In this document: one piece after another, positions 46,467 to 55,501 of the stretch
How positions within the stretch are numbered: position 1 is the first letter of the stretch
Layout: each line of letters opens with the position of its first letter
NCBI GenBank assembly: GCA_021785935.1
Contig: JAJYOG010000001.1
Span: 62,001 to 126,000 of the forward strand
Length of the DNA: 64,000 nt
Source: Actinomycetes bacterium
GTDB taxonomy: Bacteria > Actinomycetota > Thermoleophilia > BMS3ABIN01
Direction: 5' to 3'
The notes under the pieces: model-generated
Seen by the model: the letters and a program-made list of their open reading frames with translations, nothing else
The model's database searches: none
What the model was told of the DNA's origin: nothing
Position numbers and translations under genes: made by a program

Positions 46467-48092
46467 ATGGCGATCGATCAAACCAAACCTCAAGCAACAG
46501 GCAATGCAACGGAACCGGCTCTCAAACAGGAATGGCTCCTGCCCGCCATCCTGATACTCGGGGTGGCGATTCGCTTCATTGGAATCGGCCGTGAAAGCCT
46601 CTGGTTTGACGAACTGTACAATATATGGGCGAACAAGCTCCCCTTTGGAGATATGCTGCGTGAGCAAATAGCAGCCGGGCACCCGCCGCTGTATTACCTG
46701 GCCGTTCGTGCCTGGTATGCTTTCGGAACAGGGGAAGAATGGGTTCGCTCTTTTTCCGCGGTTGCGGGCATCTTTACGCTGGTTTTCGTTTTCCTGGCGG
46801 GCAGGGACCTGTTTTCCCGCCGCATCGGCCTCTGGGCCGCCGCCTTTGCCGCCGTCTCGCCGCTACTGGTCTGGTACTCGCGCGCCAATACGTTTTACGC
46901 GTTCATGATCGCGCTGACGGCTCTATCATTTTGGCTGTTGATCAGGGCATCCCTTCAGGGAGGGTGGGGCAACTGGGCGCTTTACACTATCGCCGCTTCC
47001 GGTGTGCTTTTCTCATACTTCTATGGAGCGGTGCTAGTCGGTGCGGGGTGGTTATTTTTCCTCCTGATCGGACAGCGCGACCGGAGGGCGATCACCCCCT
47101 GGCTTGTCAGCCAGGCTGTCTTGCTGGGTGTTACCGCAACGACCTATATCATGAGCAAGAGTGCAATCACGGAAGCACCAAGCTTTCGCATCCTCTCTTT
47201 GGGGCAACTGCGCTTCCTTCTATATGACATCATTATTTCTCCCGCGGTTCTGATCGCGGGAAAAGCTGACGCTGCCATCAATTACACAGGCGCCCAGGGG
47301 TTTCCTGTTGCGCATGTGATGCTTTTCGCCCTGGCAGTTTTAGTACTTGCCGCTGCCGCTTTCTTTTCAAAAACGATCAGGGATACTTTATTTAATCGTA
47401 AAACCGTGGCGATTTATTGCTATGTAATCCCACTTGTCGCGGGACCGATGATTCTGCAGCTGATTCACGGGGGCACCCTGTCGGGACGTTTTTACGTCTG
47501 GGCCGCGCCTGCATTTCTGCTGCTTGTGGCCGTCATTATCGCGGCCATGCCACGACGCATAGGTTTCCTGGCCGGGGTCGCCGCCCTTGCCGCCCTGCTG
47601 GTTTTAAGCTTCTGGATCGTGCGGGACTCATCCAGCGGCGACAGCGACTGGAGATCGTTAATGGGCACCATTTCCGAGGACCAAATGGATGGAGATATGC
47701 TGGTGAGCTTCCCGCTTCATAACGGAGCCATCGCCGCCGATTACTATTTGCCAAAAGCGATCCCAATCGCGGGGGGCATGCCATCGCTGAGCGAGGACGC
47801 GATCTATTTTCTGCCGCCGGGCAACGTCTGGGGTGGATATATAAGTGGCTACTGGGCGGGGTCCGGAGCTACGCCACCGCTTGCCGGAGCGAAACTGGAG
47901 GACCGATTTTCAGCCGACATCTCGGGAGCGAAGCGGCTTTGGGTGGTGACGGCCGACGATACTTTCACCAGGTATCCCGAGGTAAACAATGTTTTGGATG
48001 CCGGCTGGCACAAAAAACAAAGCTGGGACTATCCGCCGGTTACCCTAATTCTTTTCGATGCTAAGGGTTCGGCCGCCAACCCGGCGCCATGA
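46467..48092 (+). CDS. GT39/ArnT-like membrane glycosyltransferase family protein
   Basis: 541 residues from ATG 46467. An N-terminal loop ESLWFDELYNIWANK holds the acidic pair expected in the first extracytoplasmic loop of GT-C transferases, followed by AGHPPLYYL; about ten membrane segments and a C-terminal extracytoplasmic domain follow. Members transfer sugars from polyprenyl phosphates to proteins or lipids outside the membrane. The next gene is a paralogue, ATGA-coupled to this one, suggesting a pair acting on the same substrate. Confidence 0.78.
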   Translation: MAIDQTKPQATGNATEPALKQEWLLPAILILGVAIRFIGIGRESLWFDELYNIWANKLPFGDMLREQIAAGHPPLYYLAVRAWYAFGTGEEWVRSFSAVAGIFTLVFVFLAGRDLFSRRIGLWAAAFAAVSPLLVWYSRANTFYAFMIALTALSFWLLIRASLQGGWGNWALYTIAASGVLFSYFYGAVLVGAGWLFFLLIGQRDRRAITPWLVSQAVLLGVTATTYIMSKSAITEAPSFRILSLGQLRFLLYDIIISPAVLIAGKADAAINYTGAQGFPVAHVMLFALAVLVLAAAAFFSKTIRDTLFNRKTVAIYCYVIPLVAGPMILQLIHGGTLSGRFYVWAAPAFLLLVAVIIAAMPRRIGFLAGVAALAALLVLSFWIVRDSSSGDSDWRSLMGTISEDQMDGDMLVSFPLHNGAIAADYYLPKAIPIAGGMPSLSEDAIYFLPPGNVWGGYISGYWAGSGATPPLAGAKLEDRFSADISGAKRLWVVTADDTFTRYPEVNNVLDAGWHKKQSWDYPPVTLILFDAKGSAANPAP

Positions 48093-49687
48093 AAAACAAA
48101 AAAGGGAAAATGGCGCTGCCGCTTATTCTTGCAGCGGCGACAGTGATTCGCTTTGGCGATCTTGGCCGCGAAAGCTTTTGGTACGATGAGCTTTACAGCG
48201 CCTGGGCAAGGAAGTTGCCGCTTGGCAAACTCGTGCCCGAGGTCATGGCTGCCGGGCATCCGCCCCTGTTTAACGCCATTGGCCATTATTGGAATTATCT
48301 GGGCGAAAGCGATTTCTTGGTGCGTTCACTGTCGGCGCTTTGCGGAGTAATTACGGTCTGGCTCGTTTACCTCGCCGCCAGAGAGCTGTTCGACACTCGA
48401 ACCGGCCTCTGGGCCGCTGCCCTGGCCGCGTTCTCCCCCTTTCTAATCTGGTACTCGCGAGAGGCGACATCCTATTCCTGGCTGGTCATGGTTACCACCC
48501 TGTCTTTTTTCACGCTGGTGAGATGCTCCAGGAGGGACGGCTGGAAAAACTGGGCCGGATATATCGCCGCGACCACGGTGGCCTTCTTCACCCACTTTTT
48601 TGCGGCGGTTTTTTTGGTGCCGGGCTTTACAATCTACTGGCTATTGCGAGAACGGAAAAAGAGCAGCATCAAGGCGTGGTCTATCAGTCAGGCGGTGCTT
48701 GTGTTCATGCTGGGGCTCTCCCTTTACGCCAAGGCTATTGTGGATGGATCCGTCTCCTATCATTTTCCGAATCTCAAGGAGCTTGGCTATGGACTGATAG
48801 CCTCGCCCTTCGTTTTGATAGGGGGAAAGGAAGGCAATGATTTCGCGGGGGGCTGGGTTGTCTCAGGTGTCTCCAGGCGCGGGTTGCTGGCGCTGGCTCT
48901 TGCAGCCCTGATAGTAATATCGCTGGCCGTCGCAGGGGTGCAATTATTCAAACAGCTTCGGACCAGGCAATCGCTGGCGCTGACGCTTTATATGGCGATT
49001 CTGGTTGCCGGTCCGGCCCTCATGATTACTTCTATTGAAGGCCCGCCCTTTGCCTGCAGGTATTACCTTTGGGCTGCCCCCATTTTCGTGATGCTGCTGG
49101 CAGTGCCGCTTGCGGCTCTGCCCTCTAAAGCCGTCTTAATTGCGGGCCCGATGATTATCCTGGTTTTTATCACCCTGACGCTGGCGGGATTTGGTATTGA
49201 AAACTATGATTGGCGTGGTCCCATGCAAAAAGTCGCCGCCGACCGCCAGCCTGGCGACAGGGTTCTCTGCTTTCCCGTTCATCATTGCGTGGTGGCGGCC
49301 AGCCATTATATCCCTGAAGGCATCGACCTCACTGGAGGGGCCCTCGATGGCCAGAGGCCCGATGGCGCCTATTTTACAACCCAGCCGGGCGCGGTCTGGA
49401 CCGGTTACAAAAATTGGGCTGAGTATACATTCATGACTGGCTCTGATTTTGAAAACCGGCTAAAGAGTGAGACGGATGGCGCCGGACGAATTTGGCTAAT
49501 AGCCGGCGATGGGCTGGCGATGGATTATCCTGGCGGGCAGGTAGTGGAAGAAACTCTGGAGAAAGAAAATTGGCGGAAAGCGGGCAGATGGAATTATCCA
49601 CCACTGGCTGTAACGTTGTTTGTGTCTCAGCCTGGGAGCGGCGCCGGGGGATCCCTGGCTATTTCGCCGGGCCTGGCTCCTCTCTGA
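48089..49687 (+). CDS. Second GT39/ArnT-like membrane glycosyltransferase, paralogue of the preceding gene
   Basis: 532 residues; ATG 48089 overlaps the preceding stop (ATGA). Same layout: RESFWYDELYSAWARKLP, then AGHPPLFNAIGHYW, multiple membrane helices and a C-terminal domain with DWRGPMQKVAADRQPGD matching DWRSLMGTISEDQ in the first copy. The two differ enough to be an old duplication. Its end overlaps the convergent galT by 29 bases. Substrates are unknown. Confidence 0.78.
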   Translation: MKNKKGKMALPLILAAATVIRFGDLGRESFWYDELYSAWARKLPLGKLVPEVMAAGHPPLFNAIGHYWNYLGESDFLVRSLSALCGVITVWLVYLAARELFDTRTGLWAAALAAFSPFLIWYSREATSYSWLVMVTTLSFFTLVRCSRRDGWKNWAGYIAATTVAFFTHFFAAVFLVPGFTIYWLLRERKKSSIKAWSISQAVLVFMLGLSLYAKAIVDGSVSYHFPNLKELGYGLIASPFVLIGGKEGNDFAGGWVVSGVSRRGLLALALAALIVISLAVAGVQLFKQLRTRQSLALTLYMAILVAGPALMITSIEGPPFACRYYLWAAPIFVMLLAVPLAALPSKAVLIAGPMIILVFITLTLAGFGIENYDWRGPMQKVAADRQPGDRVLCFPVHHCVVAASHYIPEGIDLTGGALDGQRPDGAYFTTQPGAVWTGYKNWAEYTFMTGSDFENRLKSETDGAGRIWLIAGDGLAMDYPGGQVVEETLEKENWRKAGRWNYPPLAVTLFVSQPGSGAGGSLAISPGLAPL

Positions 49688-50723
49688 GGGTCGCCGCCGC
49701 CTCCTCGGGAGCCACGGTGTTCACCCAGACGCCGGCTCCCAGCTCCAGACCGCCGGCCAGAGTCATCCGCGGCAGGATTTCTATATGCCAGTGATAGGGG
49801 CGCGATTCACCATGAAGAGGATAGGTGTGCACCCAGTAATTGAAGGGCGGGTCGCCAAGGTTTTCGCGGTAGCGGCCCAGCAATGCCGTCATCAGCTCTG
49901 CCAGCTCAGGTAACTCTTCACATTTTTCAAAACGAACGGCATGGCTCCGGGGAACGATCCAGGTCTCGAACGGAAGCCTTGAGGCAAAGGGGCAATAAGC
50001 TATGAAATTCTCCGTGACCATGACCACGCGGTCCATGGTCTTTTCCTCCTCCTTGATGATGTCACACAGAACGCAGCCCGCCGCGCCGGGATAGGCAAAA
50101 ACGAAACCATCCAGCTCGACATCGATCGTGGGCGGAATAAACGGGAGGCCGAAAAGCTGAGAGTGGGGATGCTCCAGAGAGGAGGCCGCGGCAGCGCCAT
50201 AATTGCGGATTATGTGTACACAGGTGGCGCGTCCCTCATCCTTGATGGCATTGATGCGGTCCCTGTACATCTCCAGCATGGCCAGCGTCTGATGGGAGCC
50301 GACAACCCATGGCGGCTGGTTGTGCACGGGCGTATCGACAATTACCTCACTGGTGCCAAGAGCCGGGCGCCTGTCGGGAGAAACTGCATGTTCAACGCCT
50401 CCTCGGCGAACGCCGCTGACGAGGATGGGAAAACGGTTGGGAATCACCCTGATATTCCATCCTGGCTTGTCGCATACGCCTTCTTTACGCATGGCGCAGA
50501 TCTCGGGTGGCGTACGATCCTCGTGCCCGGGACAGAACGGACAGTCCTCATCGGGCTGATCGACGGCCTGTGCCGGGCCGGGTGCGTGCGGCCTTTTACC
50601 CCGGCCCGTAGCCAGAATCACCCACTCGGCGGTGATTGGATCACGTCTGAGTTCAGGTTGAGGCGCGTCCGCGGGAGGAATCGGGGGCGGAGTATCTCCC
50701 CCTGGAGGAATCTTGTCTGTCAT
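49659..50723 (-). CDS. galT: Galactose-1-phosphate uridylyltransferase
   Basis: 354 residues. Zinc ligands CPFCPGHEDRTPPE (Cys61, Cys64), active-site SLEHPHSQ with catalytic His187, and a second HIT-like half with PFETWIVPRSH and YHWHIEILPR. It transfers UMP between UDP-glucose and galactose-1-phosphate. The N-terminus carries a Pro-rich stretch (PPIPPADAPQP). ATG 50723 directly follows the stop of the small upstream gene (TAA ATG), so they are coexpressed. galK and galE are not nearby; a general UDP-sugar role is possible. Confidence 0.93.
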   Translation of the reverse strand: MTDKIPPGGDTPPPIPPADAPQPELRRDPITAEWVILATGRGKRPHAPGPAQAVDQPDEDCPFCPGHEDRTPPEICAMRKEGVCDKPGWNIRVIPNRFPILVSGVRRGGVEHAVSPDRRPALGTSEVIVDTPVHNQPPWVVGSHQTLAMLEMYRDRINAIKDEGRATCVHIIRNYGAAAASSLEHPHSQLFGLPFIPPTIDVELDGFVFAYPGAAGCVLCDIIKEEEKTMDRVVMVTENFIAYCPFASRLPFETWIVPRSHAVRFEKCEELPELAELMTALLGRYRENLGDPPFNYWVHTYPLHGESRPYHWHIEILPRMTLAGGLELGAGVWVNTVAPEEAAATLREEPGPAK

Positions 50724-51047
50724 TTATTTTCGCGCAGGGCCGGGTTCGAGCGTCCACTCGCCGGTGCCGGGGTCAAGAGCGATGTCGTACGTACGGCCGT
50801 TGTGCGCATGCACGCGGAAAAAAGTCTTGCGATGCCGCCCCTTTTCAGACTCCTCCTGCCAGGTCTTTTTGACAGAAAGAACGGTTAGCCGGTTGCCGTC
50901 CAGCTCGAAAGCGCGAGGCTTTTCATCCTTTTTAAAACCAGAGTAGGAGTGGACGGTGATCGGCTTGCCTGTGGTTTCTTCCGGCTTATCCGTACTTTCG
51001 GCGGTCTTGCCCGCCTGGTCCGGTTCTTTTTTCTTTTCAATTGCCAT
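50724..51047 (-). CDS. Small conserved protein of DUF6504 type
   Basis: 107 residues. A hydrophilic, Lys/Glu-rich start is followed by YSGFKKDEKPRAFELDGNRL, VKKTWQEE and a beta-rich end RTYDIALDPGTGEWTLE. The pattern of a small beta domain after a charged linker matches actinobacterial DUF6504-like proteins, as far as I can tell by eye. No catalytic residues stand out. It abuts galT with no gap, so the two are translated together. Function unknown. Confidence 0.65.
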   Translation of the reverse strand: MAIEKKKEPDQAGKTAESTDKPEETTGKPITVHSYSGFKKDEKPRAFELDGNRLTVLSVKKTWQEESEKGRHRKTFFRVHAHNGRTYDIALDPGTGEWTLEPGPARK

Positions 51048-51134
51048 AATTCTCCGAATTGTCTTTTCAGGCTAGCGAACATTCAGACGTGCGAACATTA
51101 TATACGCGGCTGAATGCAGATAGAAGGTGCGCAG

Positions 51135-52370
51135 TTATCTTTCGCTGAAGGCAAACAGAAGCACAATGGTAGCAATTAAACCAGTGGCCGCGCCGAAGTA
51201 AAACGGAGCCTGGGGACTTATGGAGTCCCACAAAATTCCTGCGATGAGGCTGGCGAAGAACGCCAGCAGGCCGGTCACGGTGTAGTAGGTTCCAAGGGCG
51301 GTTCCTCGAGCCCTGACTGGAGCCATGTCGGCAGCGAAGGCTTTTCCTACACCCTCGGTCATGGCCATGTAAAGGCCGTAGAAAGCAAACAGAGGCCAGA
51401 CCGAGGAGCTTCCCGGGGCCAGCGCAAAGCCGAGGTAAACCAGGGAGAAGAAGACGAAACCCGTGGCAATGATACGCCGCCGGCCGATGCGATCGGAAAG
51501 CGATCCCGCGGGCATTGAAAGGACCGCGTAGACAACGTTGTAGACGACGTAGGCAAAGACCGCGGCAAAGGCGGACAGGCCCAGATCCTTGGCCCGGAGG
51601 ATGATAAAGGCATCGCTCGAATTGCCCAGCGCGAATATCGCGCTCGCGAGCAGGAAGAGTTTGAATTTGCGGTCGTACCGTGAAAGGGAGAGCCGTGGCA
51701 GCCCGGCTCGGGCATGAGGGCGCACGCGCTCGTGAATCAAGAAGAGGCTGGCGACGCCCAGGAAACCCGGAATGGCGGAGATGAGGAAAATTGTGCGATA
51801 GCGTTCGCCGATGAGACCTAACGCCGCCAACGCCAGAAGAGCTCCCAGGGCGGCCCCGGCGGTGTCGGCAGCGCGGTGAAAACCAAAGACACGCCCCCGG
51901 TTCGCGGGCTCGGTGGAGTCAGCTATGAGGGCATCGCGTGGAGCCAAGCGGATGCCCTTTCCGAGACGGTCGCCAAAGCGTAGCGCCAGCACCATCGGCC
52001 ATGCCATTGCCGCTGCCAGCATGGGCTTGGCCAGGGAGGAGATTCCATACCCCAGGATGGTCAGCGGACGGCGGCGCTGCATGCGATCGGAAATCCATCC
52101 CGAAAACACCTTGAGAGTGCTGGCCGTGCTTTCGGCGATACCCTCGATGAGGCCGACGATTGCCACCGGCGCCCCGAGCACGGTAGTCAGGAATAATGGC
52201 ACCAGTGGGTAGATGATCTCGCTGGAGAGGTCGGTCAGGAAGCTGGTAATGCTCAGGATGAAAACATTGTGGCTGATTCCGGGGATGGGAGAGCCGGGAT
52301 CGGGGGGCTTAAGGGGATCAGGATCTGGCGATCCGGGCGAGTCCTGCGATCCGGGATTGTGTGACTTCAT
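51135..52370 (-). CDS. Major facilitator superfamily transporter
   Basis: 411 residues from ATG 52370, two nt after the phosphoesterase stop; longer frames run back into that gene. Twelve hydrophobic segments are expected; motif A-like loops are GWISDRMQRRRPL and GSLSDRIGRRR, and DRLGKGIRLAPRDALIADS is typical of a subfamily often called MFS_1 exporters. The first ~35 residues are an unusual Pro/Asp/Ser/Gly-rich cytoplasmic tract (SPGSPDPDPLKPPDPGSP), encoded by GATCCGGG-like repeats. Substrate unknown. Confidence 0.88.
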   Translation of the reverse strand: MKSHNPGSQDSPGSPDPDPLKPPDPGSPIPGISHNVFILSITSFLTDLSSEIIYPLVPLFLTTVLGAPVAIVGLIEGIAESTASTLKVFSGWISDRMQRRRPLTILGYGISSLAKPMLAAAMAWPMVLALRFGDRLGKGIRLAPRDALIADSTEPANRGRVFGFHRAADTAGAALGALLALAALGLIGERYRTIFLISAIPGFLGVASLFLIHERVRPHARAGLPRLSLSRYDRKFKLFLLASAIFALGNSSDAFIILRAKDLGLSAFAAVFAYVVYNVVYAVLSMPAGSLSDRIGRRRIIATGFVFFSLVYLGFALAPGSSSVWPLFAFYGLYMAMTEGVGKAFAADMAPVRARGTALGTYYTVTGLLAFFASLIAGILWDSISPQAPFYFGAATGLIATIVLLFAFSER

Positions 52371-52371
52371 T

Positions 52372-53079
52372 TTATTGCGGCGGCTGGCCGGCATGCCTAA
52401 GAATATGGATAAGCTGTTCCCGGGTGAGAGCGTCGAGCGGCAATTCTCTGACGCGCGCCGCCGCCCTCTCAACATCGTAATCCACCCGCTTAAGTTCGAC
52501 GCGGCCGTCCTCGATAACGGCGTAGCTGGCCTTCGGTATGCCGTCCCTCGGCTGGCCGACACTGCCGACGTTGACCATCAGCTTTCCTCCAACTTCGCGC
52601 ATGAAGGGCATGTGTGTATGGCCCATCAGGATTATTTCCGCGTCAGCCAGGGCAGCCTCGCCGGCCAGCTCCTCGCTTGTGGACTCTGGCGGCACATATT
52701 TAAAGAGGGGATCGCTGGGAGCCGCGTGGACGGCATAAATACGCTTACCGTCGATCCGGGTTTCCAACAGGGGTTCCACCTCACCCAACCAAGCGGTTTG
52801 CACATCGCTGAGAACTTCCCACATATATTCGCGTGTCTCAACCGACAGATGGCGAAATGCCTCACCGCAGCCGCAGTCAATCCTGAAGGCGACAGCGTTA
52901 TCGTGATTGCCCCTGACCCTCATCATCGGTTGCTGTAACCATTCGATGCAGGCAATGGGCTCCGGGCCGTAGTCGACGATATCACCCAGGCAGATGATTT
53001 GGTCACACTTCTCATCGATGGCATCGAGTGCGTCGATGTTGGCGTGAATATCGGAGATAACCAGAGTCCGCAAGAACAT
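52372..53079 (-). CDS. Calcineurin-like metallophosphoesterase (YfcE/DR1281-like)
   Basis: 235 residues. The dinuclear metal site is complete: VISDIHANIDAL, CLGDIVDYGPEP, RVRGNHDNAVAF, AVHAAPSD and LMGHTHMPF. Such proteins hydrolyse phosphodiesters or phosphomonoesters, or process dinucleotides; the substrate is open. The ATG at 53079 is only two bases from AGGAG; TTG 53073 would have a better eight-base spacing. It precedes the MFS gene by two nt. Confidence 0.88.
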   Translation of the reverse strand: MFLRTLVISDIHANIDALDAIDEKCDQIICLGDIVDYGPEPIACIEWLQQPMMRVRGNHDNAVAFRIDCGCGEAFRHLSVETREYMWEVLSDVQTAWLGEVEPLLETRIDGKRIYAVHAAPSDPLFKYVPPESTSEELAGEAALADAEIILMGHTHMPFMREVGGKLMVNVGSVGQPRDGIPKASYAVIEDGRVELKRVDYDVERAAARVRELPLDALTREQLIHILRHAGQPPQ

Positions 53080-53107
53080 CTCTCCTAAGTGCGATTATCC
53101 GAAGAGT

Positions 53108-53443
53108 TTATTTACGCTCCCGGCATCTGAGCACCATGGTATTACCGACGGTCACAAGGCCTTTTTCCACGACATTGCAAATTTCAGAAAGAACCGCGTC
53201 GATCTTCTCCTCAGAATCCACCGCTTCGATCTTGATGGGCAGATCGGAGGAAAGTTCCAGCATCTTGGCTGAATGCATGACGCCATCAGCGCCAAAGCCT
53301 CCGGCGCCGCGAAAGATACTGGCTCCAGCGATATTGTTTTCATGGAGGATGTCGAGCACCGCCTCGTAAACGGGCTTGTGGTGGAATTTGTCCTTCTCGT
53401 CCAAGTAGACGGAAAGTGTCTTCACATTTTCACCTATGTACAT
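53108..53443 (-). CDS. DUF190 protein, partner of the fluoride channel
   Basis: 111 residues. VKTLSVYLDEKDKFHHKPVYE opens a ferredoxin-like PII-related fold, with IAGASIFRGAGGFGADGVMH and IKIEAVDSEEKIDAVL characteristic of DUF190. Its ribosome binding site AGGAGGGG overlaps the crcB stop, so translation is coupled. DUF190 genes are commonly found next to crcB under fluoride riboswitches; a regulatory or sensing role for channel activity is inferred from that link. Confidence 0.88.
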   Translation of the reverse strand: MYIGENVKTLSVYLDEKDKFHHKPVYEAVLDILHENNIAGASIFRGAGGFGADGVMHSAKMLELSSDLPIKIEAVDSEEKIDAVLSEICNVVEKGLVTVGNTMVLRCRERK

Positions 53444-53451
53444 GACCCCTC

Positions 53452-53826
53452 CTATAAATACCGGGCGGCGATTTCGCCAAGTTTTAGCGCCGCGAAACCA
53501 ACCGCTACGCTCAGAATCAGATTGAGCGCCGCGTAGAGCAGCTCTCCGTCTTTGACCAGGCCGCCGGTTTCGTATTCAAAGGTGGAAAAAGTTGTATAGG
53601 CTCCCAGAAAACCTACGACCAGAAACAGCCGCCACTCGGGATTCACCATATATCTTTCCAGGGATAAAGTCATGAGAAACCCGATGAAAAAACAGCCGCT
53701 GACATTGACGGCCATGGTGCCAAGGGGGAAGCTTCGCCCCCAGCGTTCGCCAATCCAGAGGGCGACGGCATAGCGGCTGACCGCTCCCGCGAACCCACCT
53801 ACCCCAATGACGAGATAATCCATCAT
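53452..53826 (-). CDS. crcB: Fluoride ion channel CrcB/Fluc
   Basis: 124 residues from ATG 53826 (MMDYLVIGVGG), with AAGGAAGGT about seven bases upstream. A longer frame from 53961 would start inside the riboswitch and is rejected. Four membrane helices with the family motifs GAVSRYAVALW, GTMAVNVSGCFFIGF and GAYTTFSTFEYE; the Asn and Phe residues of these line the pore. The protein exports fluoride as a dual-topology dimer. A fluoride riboswitch with terminator precedes it. Confidence 0.94.
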   Translation of the reverse strand: MMDYLVIGVGGFAGAVSRYAVALWIGERWGRSFPLGTMAVNVSGCFFIGFLMTLSLERYMVNPEWRLFLVVGFLGAYTTFSTFEYETGGLVKDGELLYAALNLILSVAVGFAALKLGEIAARYL

Positions 53827-53875
53827 TCGACGTACCTTCCTTGCGACATCAATAACGCCAAGCGAAAAAGCGCAT

Positions 53876-53950
53876 AACAAAAGCTTCCACGGATATACCG
53901 TAGAAGCCATTAGCCCCAAGGGGCGCTTAAAGGCGAGCCTCATCGCCTGC
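53876..53950 (-). promoter_or_regulatory. Fluoride (crcB-motif) riboswitch with overlapping intrinsic terminator
   Basis: On the minus strand GGCGATGAGGCTCGCC (from 53947) is followed by TTTAAGCGCCCC, TTGG, GGCTAATGGCTTCTACGG, which matches the crcB-motif fold: P1/P2 stems, GGCGAUG start and the conserved AAUGGCU-CUAC 3' part. The 3' part also forms a ten-pair hairpin, GCTTCTACGG (53907–53898) with CCGTGGAAGC (53892–53883), followed by TTTTGTT. Fluoride binding would hold this segment and prevent the terminator, turning on crcB. Confidence 0.9.
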
Positions 53951-53979
53951 CCCGGGATCATAATCCCAGAGCGGTAATA

Positions 53980-54008
53980 AATATAGCAGGAGCAGGCGAG
54001 ACGGGCAA
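53980..54008 (-). promoter_or_regulatory. Candidate promoter of the crcB operon
   Basis: Reading leftward: TTGCCC (54008–54003), a 17-base spacer, TATATT (53985–53980). Transcription would start about 25 bases before the riboswitch, with the previous gene ending at 54020. Confidence 0.5.
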
Positions 54009-54019
54009 TTCAGCAGTCT

Positions 54020-55501
54020 TTACCCGCCGGTCGCGTAATGGACGATCATCTGGTCGGTAAGCCATTCCACTGGCGCCTTATCGTCAGTGAGGATGGCGCC
54101 GCCGGGCTGAATCTCCGTCAGTTTTGGCGCCACCTCACGCGCGAGCCCTGCCAGGGCAGCTGGCATGACGTTCGTGCGGGAGAGCAGATCGCCTGACGCA
54201 GTCGGCTGCCTGGTCGCCACGACCAGCTTGTTGAACTGACCGACGTTGAAAGCATATACCGAGGGATAGACTTCTTTCATGGTGGCGGCTATGGCGTCAG
54301 CAACGGCGCTGTCCCCCGGAGTCTTGCCGACGTTGATCATGACAACGCCGTTATCTGTCAGGTGATCCCGTGTTTCCTCAAAGAACTCGCGGGTGGTCAG
54401 GTAAAAGGGAATGTAGGGCTGGCGGAAGGCGTCGACGGCGATGAAGTCCCAGTTTTTGTCGCTGGTCTTGAGGAAGGGGCGGCCGTCGGCGACATGCACA
54501 GTCAGATTAGGTTCATTCATATCGAAAAAGCGGCGGCCGGCATCGACTATGTCCGGATCGATTTCAACACCGTCAATTTTGATATCAGGGTAGAAAGATG
54601 TTAGCTCGCGGGGAATGGTGCCGGCGGCGTTGCCGAGGACCAAGGCTTCCGCGGGCGGCCTGTCTCCGGCAAACCAGGGGGCCAGGTTGAAGTAATCCCA
54701 GTAGGCGCCGGTGAGGACGCGGTCAGGGTTGTAGGAAGAGTGCACCGCCCAGCCCTCATTCAGTTTGAGATAGATGGCGCCACCCTCTTTGACGACCTGG
54801 ATGTAATGATAGGGAGATTCGGTTTCGTAGATGGCGTTGGCGTCCGGCTTAATAACACCCTGGGGGATGGCGATGCCGGCGAGGATGATCAGGGGCGCTC
54901 CGGCCCAGAGGCCGCGCCCAAGGCCCGCCGCCGAGATAGCAGCCAGTGCTCCGGCGAAGATAAGCATGGTATCGCGGGTGCCGACCCAGGGGATGAGGAC
55001 GAGCACGGGCAAAAAAGTGCCGGCTATGCTGCCCGCGGTGGAGAGGGCATAGAGGCTGCCGGACACGTTTCCGGCGGACTCGACACCGGTCATGCGCAGA
55101 CGGATGGCGAACGGCGGCACCATGCCGAGAATGGTCACGGGTATGGCGAAAAGCAATACGGTTATGGCGAAGGAACCGAGGAAGGCGCCGGCCGATACGG
55201 ATTCGAGTCCCCTGATGGCAAGGCCCATGATCGGCCTGGCGACGAACGGCAGCACTGCGATTGCGGCGGCGGCGGCCAGGGTTAATAGGCAGAGCAGCCG
55301 TGGCTCCGGCTGGCGGTCGGCCAGGCGCCCGCCCAGCCAGTAGCCCAGGGTCAAGTAAATGAGAATGAGGCCGATGAGGTTCGCCCAGATGAACAGCGAG
55401 TTGCCGAAGTAGGGTGCGATCAGGCGGGAGCCGCTCATTTCGGTAGCCATGGTGGTCATGCCCGAGGTTGCCACCAGGAGATAAAGCACGGTCCTGGGCA
55501 T
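54020..55501 (-). CDS. Membrane-fused spermidine synthase-like protein
   Basis: 493 residues. The N-terminal half has about seven membrane segments with MSGSRLIAPYFGNSLFIWANLIG split into family motifs (AxEMxGSRLxxPYFG) and LGYWLGGRLADR; the C-terminal half is a Rossmann methyltransferase-like domain with EALVLGNAAGTIPREL, VEIDPDIVDAG and FIAVDAF. Members are called fused MFS/spermidine synthases; the polyamine-binding Asp residues are only partly evident, so aminopropyl transfer is uncertain. Its ATG overlaps the fxsA stop by one base (TAATG). Confidence 0.85.
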   Translation of the reverse strand: MPRTVLYLLVATSGMTTMATEMSGSRLIAPYFGNSLFIWANLIGLILIYLTLGYWLGGRLADRQPEPRLLCLLTLAAAAAIAVLPFVARPIMGLAIRGLESVSAGAFLGSFAITVLLFAIPVTILGMVPPFAIRLRMTGVESAGNVSGSLYALSTAGSIAGTFLPVLVLIPWVGTRDTMLIFAGALAAISAAGLGRGLWAGAPLIILAGIAIPQGVIKPDANAIYETESPYHYIQVVKEGGAIYLKLNEGWAVHSSYNPDRVLTGAYWDYFNLAPWFAGDRPPAEALVLGNAAGTIPRELTSFYPDIKIDGVEIDPDIVDAGRRFFDMNEPNLTVHVADGRPFLKTSDKNWDFIAVDAFRQPYIPFYLTTREFFEETRDHLTDNGVVMINVGKTPGDSAVADAIAATMKEVYPSVYAFNVGQFNKLVVATRQPTASGDLLSRTNVMPAALAGLAREVAPKLTEIQPGGAILTDDKAPVEWLTDQMIVHYATGG

